This document shows, in pieces, positions 1 through 5,280 of a stretch of 6,191 bases of DNA. The DNA comes from Selenomonas sp. (lineage in GTDB: Bacteria > Bacillota_C > Negativicutes > Selenomonadales > Selenomonadaceae). Each line of letters starts with the position of its first letter. Positions within the stretch are counted from its first letter, which is position 1. The position numbers were made by a program, and so were the translations under genes. The stretch lies in the NCBI GenBank assembly GCA_017940705.1, contig JAGAYB010000257.1, positions 1-6,191 on the forward strand, given 5' to 3'. The notes beneath the pieces were generated by a model. That model made no database searches. It had not been told where the DNA came from and saw only the letters and a program-made list of their open reading frames with translations.

Positions 1-567
1 CTGCATGCCCGTCTCATGAGTCAGGCCATGCGCAAGCTGACGGGTGTCATCAACAAGTCCCAGACAGTAGCCATTTTCATCAACCAGATTCGTGAAAAGG
101 TCGGCGTGACCTATGGCAACCCGGAAGTTACCACCGGCGGCCGGGCCTTGAAGTTCTACTCTTCGGTGCGTATGGAAGTCCGCAAGGGTGAAAAGATTAC
201 GCAGGGCGCAGACCTCGTAGGCAACCGCACCAAGGTAAAAATTGTCAAGAATAAAATCGCGCCGCCTTTCAAAACCGCCGAATTCGATATCATGTTCGGT
301 GAAGGCGTATCCCGGCTGGGGACGCTTATTGATATCGGTGTATCTCTCGACATCGTGGAAAAGAGCGGCTCATGGTTCTCCTATGAGGGCACGCGCTTAG
401 GTCAGGGCAAGGAAAAGGCCAAGCAGGTGCTGGAAGAACAGCCGCAGCTGGCTGAGGAAATTGAAGCCAAGGTAAGAGCCAAACTGATGAACGACAGTGA
501 AGCCGCTGCCAAGGCCGTACCGGCAGACGATGAGGCGGCTGAGGCTATCGACAGTGATGAAGTCTAA
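1..567 (+). CDS. recA: RecA recombinase, C-terminal part (5' end cut by the window edge)
   Basis: The reading frame is open from base 1 and ends at TAA 565-567, giving about 188 residues, roughly the second half of RecA. Seen: [10 protein letters not shown], then [11 protein letters not shown], then [18 protein letters not shown], the strongly conserved DNA-binding loop L2 region and following strand. After these come [15 protein letters not shown] and [14 protein letters not shown] of the core and the C-terminal domain. The protein closes with an acidic tail ([13 protein letters not shown]), as is usual for RecA. Walker A and B lie upstream of the window. Known role: ATP-dependent filament formation on single-stranded DNA, strand exchange, and co-protease activity on LexA in the SOS response. 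The ATG at base 16 is internal and is not the start. The last 11 bases overlap recX, which points to one transcript. Confidence 0.97.
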   Translation: MHARLMSQAMRKLTGVINKSQTVAIFINQIREKVGVTYGNPEVTTGGRALKFYSSVRMEVRKGEKITQGADLVGNRTKVKIVKNKIAPPFKTAEFDIMFGEGVSRLGTLIDIGVSLDIVEKSGSWFSYEGTRLGQGKEKAKQVLEEQPQLAEEIEAKVRAKLMNDSEAAAKAVPADDEAAEAIDSDEV

Positions 568-1030
568 GCGTCCCTTAAAGCCGGCTTTAGTCTATGCTGT
601 GGACTTGCTGGCCCGACAGGATTACAGCGAAAACCGCCTGCGCGAAAAGCTGGCTGCCAAGGGCTATGAGGAAGACGAAACGGAGGCAGCCATCCAGCGC
701 CTGCAGGAAAAGCATTACCTCAATGATGAGGAATCCTGCGCCCGCAGGTTTCGCTACCTGTATACGGAAAGCAGTTACTCCGTGCGGCAGATTTGCGTCA
801 AGCTCATGGAGCGCGGCTATAACTCCCCACTGGTGAAAAGCTGCATACCAGAGGACAGGGAAGAGGTGAGCCAGCGCGAGTACACCGCCGCCCTGCGTGT
901 GCTTGAAAGCAAATACCGGCGCAGTCAGGACAAGCAAAAACTCCTGGCCGCCATGTTCCGCCGCGGCTTTCCCAGCAGCTCAGTTTATCAGGCCGTAAAT
1001 GATTTCCTGACGGATGACGAAGAAGAATAA
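557..1030 (+). CDS. recX: Regulatory protein RecX
   Basis: A 157-residue protein, within the usual RecX size range. RecX binds RecA filaments and modulates (usually inhibits) their growth and strand exchange. Seen: the helical repeats of the family, with [23 protein letters not shown] (residues about 10-32, signature Y-S-x-x-x-L-x-x-K-L), [13 protein letters not shown] near the middle, and [17 protein letters not shown], with a third less conserved repeat at the C-terminus. The tail is acidic (DDEEE). I chose ATG 557 because it begins just before the start of RecX homology and overlaps the recA stop. The same frame is open back to an ATG at 497, but that would read through recA and adds a basic stretch unlike RecX. 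The Shine-Dalgarno is weak (TGAGG about 12 bases upstream), so translational coupling to recA is likely. The recA-recX order is a common operon. Confidence 0.93.
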   Translation: MKSKRPLKPALVYAVDLLARQDYSENRLREKLAAKGYEEDETEAAIQRLQEKHYLNDEESCARRFRYLYTESSYSVRQICVKLMERGYNSPLVKSCIPEDREEVSQREYTAALRVLESKYRRSQDKQKLLAAMFRRGFPSSSVYQAVNDFLTDDEEE

Positions 1031-1035
1031 TAACA

Positions 1036-1103
1036 AAAAGCCCTCACCTGGGATGTTTTCCTGCGTTTAGACGCCGGGAAAGCCATCTTAGGTGAGGGCT
1101 TTT
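1036..1103. terminator. Long bidirectional terminator hairpin between convergent operons
   Basis: AAAAGCCCTCACCT (1036-1049) is exactly complementary to AGGTGAGGGCTTTT (1090-1103). Pairing continues inward almost without break: 1050-1055 with 1084-1089 (two G-T pairs), 1056-1062 with 1076-1082, and 1063-1066 with 1071-1074. That leaves a TTAG loop and two single bulged C bases (1075 and 1083). The T-run GGCTTTT ends the + strand arm, and GGCTTTTT ends it on the - strand. The hairpin lies 5 bases after the recX stop and 6 bases after the end of the - strand metallopeptidase gene, so it probably stops both transcripts. Confidence 0.85.
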
Positions 1104-1109
1104 GCTGTA

Positions 1110-2333
1110 TTAGTAATGGCTGATATAATAGGCTAATTGTGCATCATAGGACAAAGCCTCTGAGGGACGGTCCGTTTCTCTTAAAAGGTATACCGATTCG
1201 TAGGGTTTTAGTTTTAATCTGTCAATGACGCCAAATGATTTTGTCTGATGGTCAGCAAATATAAGGTAAACATCCGTTATGTCTGCTGTATGAATATCAT
1301 CCGATTCATAGACTTTAGCGAAAGCTATTTTATTATTGCCCCAGCTGCCTTGGTGAATGGACTTGGCAATCTGTCCGGCGACGTAATACGTTCTGTCAAG
1401 GGAGGAGACTTTATTTGTACCCTGCAATGTGCCGGTGCCGAAGAATGGCTTGCCGTCCAGATAGAACTTCTGATTTTGGAAGGTCACGCGACCAAAAGAG
1501 TAATCGCTAATCTGCTGCTCCAGCCGGCGGATTCTTTCGGCGGTGTCGGGGTGGGGATTATACTCGGACATGTTGATAGTTTCCACGCCGGAAAACTTTA
1601 CCTGGTCTTCGTTGAGTTTCAGGCGGTACAGGAAGGAGACAAGACTGCCTGTAGAAAACATCAGGGAATTATTGAGGAACTCTACGGCCTGTTTATCTGC
1701 TAGATACTCACTGGCTACCGAGAATCTGGCATTAGCCGCGGTTTTATTGTAGGCAATATCCGTCATAATGGCTAAAATGTTATCAGCAGAGGGCTGTTGG
1801 TAATTTTTGCCCAACAGCTGCTGCAAGCCGGCGTCACCGTATAACGTGTCTATCTTGCGCTGAAAATCGCGGTTGTACCAGTGTGCACATTCATGGGCGA
1901 GGACAGCACCGAGCATTGCCCGTTGATAAACGTTTTCCTCGTTCGCGGTGCCGCGGTTACGCAGTTCAATATTACCGCTGGGCGGAATAGTTAGGGCAAA
2001 GTTAATCATTTGCGTGGTAATGTAAATCTGGCCGGCAGGCAGGGTAGTAGCGTCAATACCTGCTGCGGCAGATTCTTTGACGGGGGAAAGATAACGGCTG
2101 TGTCTGCCGTCATTGAAATTCAGCAGGTCAGGATTGTATTTGACCAACTCTGCCTGAATGCCCTGCAGAAAAGGGTTATCCCAGGCATGATAGGAGCTTT
2201 CATGCTCGTCATTGAGGATGGCGCCATAGAAATGCTCGGCAGAATCGCTAATAGTGTAGGCGGCAGCTATATTAGCCGAAAACAGGGTGACGGCTAAGCA
2301 AAAGGCGGCAATAAAATTACGTACACGAACCAT
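1110..2333 (-). CDS. Exported M48-like zinc metallopeptidase (second gene of the pair)
   Basis: A 407-residue protein, probably an exported zinc-dependent protease or a zincin-fold protein derived from one; substrate unknown. Seen: signal peptide, residues 1-25 (basic start, hydrophobic core, likely cut after IAAA); zinc-binding helix HECAH at 147-151 followed by WYNRDF; a second helix SEYLADKQAVEFL at 208-220, where Glu209 would be the third zinc ligand and ALA-D is typical of peptidase family M48; and HPDTAERIRRLEQQ at 261-274, which matches the HP-x-x-x-x-R-I-x-x-L segment of M48. The C-terminal roughly 110 residues are not recognised but resemble the neighbouring protein (R-x-x-Y-V-x-GQ-x-A). 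There are no further clear membrane spans. ATG 2331-2333 has a very good Shine-Dalgarno, AGGAGGT, at 2339-2345. The gene starts 14 bases after the upstream gene and is surely co-transcribed with it. HExxH is intact, so activity is plausible but not shown. Confidence 0.8.
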   Translation of the reverse strand: MVRVRNFIAAFCLAVTLFSANIAAAYTISDSAEHFYGAILNDEHESSYHAWDNPFLQGIQAELVKYNPDLLNFNDGRHSRYLSPVKESAAAGIDATTLPAGQIYITTQMINFALTIPPSGNIELRNRGTANEENVYQRAMLGAVLAHECAHWYNRDFQRKIDTLYGDAGLQQLLGKNYQQPSADNILAIMTDIAYNKTAANARFSVASEYLADKQAVEFLNNSLMFSTGSLVSFLYRLKLNEDQVKFSGVETINMSEYNPHPDTAERIRRLEQQISDYSFGRVTFQNQKFYLDGKPFFGTGTLQGTNKVSSLDRTYYVAGQIAKSIHQGSWGNNKIAFAKVYESDDIHTADITDVYLIFADHQTKSFGVIDRLKLKPYESVYLLRETDRPSEALSYDAQLAYYISHY

Positions 2334-2347
2334 AAAGCACCTCCTGG

Positions 2348-3541
2348 TCAGATATCAAAGCCGGCAGAAGACAGCAGAGACTGAAGATAAAGATAAAGTT
2401 TTTCGGATTCTGCCTGATTATAATAAGTATCGTTCTCGTCAAGGATAAACCAGTCAATGATTTTCCATCTTTTATTATTGAGCTTGGCAACCAGCACATT
2501 TATATCAAGATTGGTGTTTGGGAGGTCATGGAAATATTCATTGGCATTAACTATGTACAGATGGTCTTTATCCCAGATATTATACTTGATGGCCCAGGCT
2601 ACCTGCCCCATAACATACGCAGCTCTGTCCTCAGCTGAGCGGAGGACGCGTTTGTTTGTGCCCGACGCGGCAGGCTCGATGCTGTACTGTACAGGGACGG
2701 CAATTTTCCACTCTTTATGATTATTATCGCGAATATAAAAAACATTGCTGTTTCTATTGGAAGGATTCCTAAAATAAACCCGATTATCGGCACGGTTTTT
2801 TATAAATCGGTAAGTATTGTCCCAACGGATGGCGTTAGAGGGATGCTCGGTGGAATCATCGTTATTCCAGCCCTGCTCACAAGCTGTCAGGCGCATGGCA
2901 ATAAGGTCGCCGCCCACACTGAAGTGGGGCACATCTTCCAACAATCTTATGCCAAAAGCATCAGCTCTTTCTTCCATGGCAATAGCATCCCGGTCAGCTG
3001 TGGCCTGGCTTTGCTGCAGCCTGCGCTCACTCACAGCGTCACCGTAATACCAATGGCCGCATTCATGGGCGTAGTCGGAGGCAAGCGCACTCAGGGCGTA
3101 AATGTTGTAATCTTTTATAGGTATGCCCCTTTGCCCATAATACGGGGCAGAAATCTCTTCGATACGCCCCCGGGTTACGGAAATGTATCCGCCGCCATGA
3201 TGGGTGGCGGCACTGTCACTGTCATCATATGTACCAACCGGCTCGGTGTAACATTGTCTTAAGCCGTCGTCATATTTGCCTTTGGCTTTAAATATTTTAC
3301 GGGGATTGTAGGCTAGGAGCGGTTTTTGGATTTTTTCTTCCAGCCAGGTATTTCTTATCAGGTTATATTGTTGGATTTCTTTAGGGAAATTGTCAATTTC
3401 TATCCTGGAAACAGGTGTATGATATGTATTTCCGACTGGGGTATAAGAGTTGCCCCAGGCAAATGACGGACAGGAGGCAGAGAACAAGGTAAAAGCAGCC
3501 ACCCCTGTGGCAAAGGTAAGTTTTAGTCCCTTAGCAAACAT
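2348..3541 (-). CDS. Exported zinc metallopeptidase-like protein (first gene of the pair)
   Basis: A 397-residue paralogue of the next gene downstream. Seen: a signal peptide of about 28 residues (MFAKGLKL, hydrophobic ATGVAAFTLF, then SASCPSFA, likely cut before WGN); zinc motif HECGH at 159-163 followed by WYYGDA; helix EERADAFGIRLL, where Glu190 fits the third zinc ligand (E-x-x-AD); and HPSNAIRW at 233-240, in the place of the M48 HP motif. The C-terminal part (RAAYVMGQVAWAI near residue 305, then DWFILDEND) matches the partner's C-terminal region in layout. I start at ATG 3539-3541 because GGGAG lies 7 bases upstream. A longer frame from GTG 3562 is open, but it would place that ribosome binding site inside the coding region and push a basic extension in front of the signal peptide. 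Function and substrate are unknown; the M48 link is weaker than for the partner. Confidence 0.75.
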   Translation of the reverse strand: MFAKGLKLTFATGVAAFTLFSASCPSFAWGNSYTPVGNTYHTPVSRIEIDNFPKEIQQYNLIRNTWLEEKIQKPLLAYNPRKIFKAKGKYDDGLRQCYTEPVGTYDDSDSAATHHGGGYISVTRGRIEEISAPYYGQRGIPIKDYNIYALSALASDYAHECGHWYYGDAVSERRLQQSQATADRDAIAMEERADAFGIRLLEDVPHFSVGGDLIAMRLTACEQGWNNDDSTEHPSNAIRWDNTYRFIKNRADNRVYFRNPSNRNSNVFYIRDNNHKEWKIAVPVQYSIEPAASGTNKRVLRSAEDRAAYVMGQVAWAIKYNIWDKDHLYIVNANEYFHDLPNTNLDINVLVAKLNNKRWKIIDWFILDENDTYYNQAESEKLYLYLQSLLSSAGFDI

Positions 3542-3581
3542 AAAAACACTCCCTTTTTTCACTTACATCTGTATAGCCCAC

Positions 3582-3610
3582 ATTATACAGCAGGGAGGTA
3601 GGAGGAGCAA
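3582..3610 (-). promoter_or_regulatory. Promoter of the two-gene metallopeptidase operon
   Basis: On the - strand there is a perfect -10 box TATAAT (3582-3587), a 17-base spacer, and a weak -35 box TTGCTC (3605-3610). It lies about 40 bases upstream of the chosen ATG, leaving a short leader that carries the GGGAG ribosome binding site. No operator-like repeat is obvious, although the spacer is pyrimidine-rich (CTCCTACCTCCC). Confidence 0.6.
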
Positions 3611-3636
3611 TAATTATATTACGTTTATTTACCAAG

Positions 3637-3662
3637 AAAGACCGGCAAAATTGCCGGTCTTT
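3637..3662. terminator. Hairpin terminator at the trailing end of CRISPR array 1
   Basis: AAAGACCGGCAA (3637-3648) pairs perfectly with TTGCCGGTCTTT (3651-3662). The T-run is longest on the + strand (TCTTTTTT), yet no + strand gene precedes it. On the - strand the hairpin is followed by CTTTCTTGG. It sits just past the last repeat of array 1 and before the protease promoter, so it most likely separates the CRISPR transcript from the metallopeptidase operon. Confidence 0.65.
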
Positions 3663-3665
3663 TTT

Positions 3666-3918
3666 GTGTGTAGATATTAAGCGGTATGACCATGTGCACA
3701 ACTGGTGAATGGAAAGCCCAGATGAATGAGAAAAAAATGTTTCAATACCGCAAGCGGTATGACCATGTGCACAACCGAGTGGCCGAAAACAACGACGCAA
3801 ACCCTTATGATGTTTCAATACCGCAAGCGGTATGACCCTGTGCACAACAACAGAAGTATTAGGAGATTATCCTCCAACTAAGTTTCAATACCGCAAGCGG
3901 TATGACCATGTGCACAAC
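3666..3918 (-). CRISPR. CRISPR array 1: four repeats, three spacers
   Basis: There are 37-base repeats at 3739-3775, 3812-3848 and 3882-3918, plus a degenerate terminal repeat at 3666-3702 in which only 3679-3702 is conserved. Spacers are 3703-3738 (36), 3776-3811 (36) and 3849-3881 (33). Read on the - strand, the repeat starts GTTGTGCACATGG, has a perfect hairpin in ATACCGCTTGCGGTAT, and ends ATTGAAAC, the classic 3' end that becomes the crRNA 5' handle in type I and III systems. Direction is set by four agreeing facts: this handle, the decayed repeat at the left end, the leader on the right, and a promoter in that leader. The repeat at 3812-3848 has one change (C at 3838 instead of A). Repeat length fits several type I and III subtypes, so no subtype is claimed. 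Confidence 0.97.
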
Positions 3919-3961
3919 TCTGCCCATTTTTGCCCTAGTCCCCATGCGGTCTCATGAGGGC

Positions 3962-4121
3962 TGTTTTTGAAACCTCTGCCCAAATAACAGGATTTTAGCC
4001 TGCTAAAGGAACTTTTGGGGGGCAAAAACGGTCAAAAACAAGCTATTAATCCAATAAATACAAGGAGCTTTTAATGAGCTAAAGTTTTTTGAAACCTTGG
4101 CCCTTTTTCCTTGTTTTTGAA
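3962..4121. repeat. Direct repeat TGTTTTTGAA bounding the extra 150 bases of leader 1
   Basis: TGTTTTTGAA occurs at 3962-3971 and again at 4112-4121, exactly 150 bases apart. In the array 2 leader the two flanks are joined at a single near-copy, TGTTTTGGAA (5222-5231). This is the pattern left when a segment is lost by recombination or slippage between short direct repeats, or gained by the reverse. Confidence 0.8.
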
Positions 4122-4137
4122 TCCTTTAAGTAACTAA

Positions 4138-4166
4138 AGAATAGCATAAGTATAAATATTTGTCAA
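4138..4166 (-). promoter_or_regulatory. CRISPR array 1 promoter
   Basis: On the - strand: TTGACA (4161-4166), a 17-base spacer ending in TGC, and TATTCT (4138-4143), giving a consensus -35 box and an extended -10. The start would be near 4131, so about 210 bases of leader are transcribed before the first repeat. The same promoter, with one base changed in the spacer, precedes array 2. Confidence 0.8.
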
Positions 4167-4228
4167 ATAGAGCCAGATAAAAAGATAATAAAAAAAATAA
4201 AAAAGCCGTATTTTTTTAGGAAAAAATT

Positions 4229-4256
4229 TTGCAATATGTCATAATAGAGATATAGA
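4229..4256 (+). promoter_or_regulatory. Probable promoter for the cas1 remnant and cas2
   Basis: TTGCAA (4229-4234), a 16-base spacer, and TATAGA (4251-4256). A strong Shine-Dalgarno AAGGAGG follows at 4278-4284, 11 bases before ATG 4296. It is divergent from the array 1 leader promoter. The boxes are only moderate matches. Confidence 0.45.
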
Positions 4257-4295
4257 GTGGGTTATCTAAGGATAGAGAAGGAGGCTCATATAACT

Positions 4296-4686
4296 ATGCC
4301 GCTACTGTACGAACTGATAAATTTGCAGGTGCCGGTAGTGTTTGTTGATTGGATAGGATTCTTCCATACGAACAACGGACGCAAGGACAGTTTGGTATGA
4401 ACCATTCCGTCAGACGATTATTGACCGCTTTGTTTTGAAACTGCTTAACTATGGAACATTCAAGCCGACGGATTTTGAGGAGGATAAGGAAAACGGCTGC
4501 CGTCTGGTGGCAGCCGGGCGTAAGCAGTGGATTGAACATTACGAGGCGTATATGGAAAAAGAAGTCAGTGCTTATGAGGGATTGACACCTCGGACATGGA
4601 TACGCAGTCAGATTCAGAATTTTGCCAAGGAAGTGTTTAGCAAGGGAGAGGAGATGGCTGATGATGAAATATCTAATAGGGTATGA
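4296..4686 (+). pseudogene. cas1: CRISPR integrase Cas1, N-terminally deleted and frameshifted remnant
   Basis: About 130 codons remain of a protein that is normally about 320-340 residues. From ATG 4296 the first frame reads GFFHTNNGRKDSLV, then stops at TGA 4398-4400. The +1 frame takes over around 4390, reading YEPFRQTIIDRFVLKLLNYG, then FKPTDFEED, GCRLVAAGRKQWIEHYEAY and a C-terminal helix ending at TGA 4684-4686. In Cas1 the His of GFxH and the Asp of EPFRxxxxDR bind the catalytic metal. Both are encoded here (His at 4365-4367, Asp at 4423-4425) but in different frames, and the N-terminal domain and the catalytic Glu region are absent. Residues before GFFH (LLYELI ... VDW) fit Cas1 only loosely. 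The ribosome binding site and ATG appear fused to the interior of the gene. The 3' end overlaps cas2 by 26 bases, the normal cas1-cas2 order. Confidence 0.85.
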
Positions 4687-4906
4687 TATTCAAAGCAATC
4701 GCGTGCGCAGTAAGGTGGCAAAATATTTGGAAGGAAAAGGCCTGAGAATCCAGTATAGTGTGTTCCTGGTTGATGGTGATGAAAAGCTGGCACGTGAAAT
4801 ACGTATAAAACTGCAGGAGTTGACTGCCGATGAGGAGGAAAAGGGCTTATTTATGGCACCTTTATGTAATGCCTGTGCCAGCGTATCTGGAAAGAAGGAC
4901 GGATGA
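4661..4906 (+). CDS. cas2: CRISPR-associated protein Cas2
   Basis: An 81-residue protein, full length for the family. Cas2 forms the central dimer of the Cas1-Cas2 integrase that inserts new spacers at the leader end of an array. Seen: KYLIGYDIQSNRVRSKVAKYL at the N-terminus (ferredoxin-like first strand, with the conserved Asp of the YDI motif and the basic first helix), GLRIQYSVFLVDG as the second and third strands, and a C-terminal PLCNAC. ATG 4661 is preceded by GGAGAGGAG with 7 bases between. ATG 4664, the very next codon, is equally possible and gives the more usual start MKYLI. With its partner Cas1 broken, Cas2 alone should be unable to integrate spacers, so it would need a Cas1 encoded elsewhere. 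Confidence 0.93.
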   Translation: MMKYLIGYDIQSNRVRSKVAKYLEGKGLRIQYSVFLVDGDEKLAREIRIKLQELTADEEEKGLFMAPLCNACASVSGKKDG

Positions 4907-4945
4907 AGGAAGAAAAGGAAATTTGTATTGTGGCATAGAGACATA

Positions 4946-4992
4946 AATAAGAAGAGGGTTCCTACTGGATAAGTAGGAACCCTCTTCTTATT
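4946..4992. terminator. Perfect 21-bp hairpin between cas2 and CRISPR array 2
   Basis: Bases 4946-4966 are perfectly complementary to 4972-4992, with the loop GGATA. The arms include GAAGAGGGTTCCTACT. The outer part of each arm is AATAAGAAG/CTTCTTATT, giving U-rich but interrupted tracts on both strands. It lies between the convergent cas2 (ends 4906) and array 2 (ends 5000) and probably terminates both. Confidence 0.8.
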
Positions 4993-4999
4993 ATAGGAC

Positions 5000-5178
5000 G
5001 TACCAATACCGCAAGCGGTATGACCATGTGCACAACTAATACCGCAATCATCTATGGTGTGGATTATGAGTTTCAATACCGCAAGCGGTATGACCATGTG
5101 CACAACGTAGAAAATATAATCATGCAGATAATCCCAAAGTAGTCTCAATACCGCAAGCGGTATGACCATGTGCACAAC
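5000..5178 (-). CRISPR. CRISPR array 2: three repeats, two spacers
   Basis: The repeat is the same 37 bases as in array 1, at 5000-5036 (two changes, AC for TT at 5002-5003, at the crRNA-handle end), 5070-5106 (consensus) and 5142-5178 (one change, C at 5144). Spacers are 5037-5069 (33) and 5107-5141 (35). It is read on the - strand from the leader on its right, as in array 1. The left-most repeat is the trailing one and is again altered at its 3' end. The first spacer contains AATACCGCAA, a 10-base piece identical to part of the repeat. Confidence 0.97.
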
Positions 5179-5280
5179 ACTGCCCATTTTTGCCCCAGTC
5201 CCCATGCGGTCTCATGAGGGCTGTTTTGGAATCCTTTAAGTAACTAAAGAATAGCATAAGTAAAAATATTTGTCAAATAA
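5179..5280 (-). promoter_or_regulatory. Leader of CRISPR array 2 (short form)
   Basis: About 100 bases between cas6 and array 2, nearly identical to both ends of the array 1 leader but without its central 150 bases. It includes the repeat-proximal block with CCCATGCGGTCTCATGAGGG and the promoter block. It overlaps the last codons of cas6; homology to leader 1 stops at 5280, just inside the cas6 coding end. Confidence 0.85.
5248..5276 (-). promoter_or_regulatory. CRISPR array 2 promoter overlapping the cas6 stop codon
   Basis: On the - strand: TTGACA (5271-5276), a 17-base spacer ending in TGC, and TATTCT (5248-5253). The -35 box contains the cas6 TGA stop (5273-5275). Transcription would begin near 5241, about 60 bases before the first repeat. 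Readthrough from cas6 could also feed the array. Confidence 0.8.

Larger units (their letters stand above)
3919..4170 (-). promoter_or_regulatory. Leader of CRISPR array 1 (long form)
   Basis: A non-coding leader lies upstream of array 1 on the - strand. Bases 3919-3968 match the array 2 leader (5179-5228) at 48 of 50 positions, and 4117-4170 match 5227-5280 at about 52 of 54. The 150 bases in between have no counterpart in the other leader. The block next to the repeat contains CCCATGCGGTCTCATGAGGG in both leaders and probably holds the site used for spacer integration. The middle section is AT-rich, includes TTTAGC-CT-GCTAAA (a small inverted repeat), and has no credible gene. Bases 4171-4228 beyond the leader are A/T-rich with nothing recognisable. 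Confidence 0.85.

Noticed and set aside
2717..3262. A + strand open frame of about 181 codons opposite the upstream metallopeptidase gene
   Set aside because: It is antisense to a gene with a signal peptide and a zinc motif; no recognisable domains and no Shine-Dalgarno.
3539..3562. GTG start at 3562 for the upstream metallopeptidase gene
   Set aside because: The GGGAG ribosome binding site would then lie inside the gene; ATG at 3541 has ideal spacing and a standard signal peptide.
3637..3665. Terminator of a + strand transcript at 3637-3665, because the longest T-run is on the + strand
   Set aside because: No + strand gene lies upstream, only the antisense of the protease promoter; the position fits better as the end of the array 1 transcript, though two-way action is possible.
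3531..3845. A - strand open frame of about 104 codons encoding repeated HGHTACGIE-like peptides
   Set aside because: It runs through the CRISPR repeats and the protease promoter; the peptide repeat is just the translated 37-base DNA repeat.
4390..4400. Programmed frameshift in cas1 instead of a mutation
   Set aside because: No clear slippery sequence or stimulatory structure, and the N-terminal half of Cas1 is absent anyway, so the gene is broken with or without recoding.
4435..4686. A separate 83-residue protein starting at TTG 4435
   Set aside because: Cas1 homology continues upstream of the TTG in the same frame, and there is no ribosome binding site; it is part of the cas1 remnant.
4690..5205. 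A - strand open frame of about 171 codons across array 2 and cas2
   Set aside because: It crosses CRISPR repeats, the terminator hairpin and the antisense strand of cas2; no family resemblance and no ribosome binding site.
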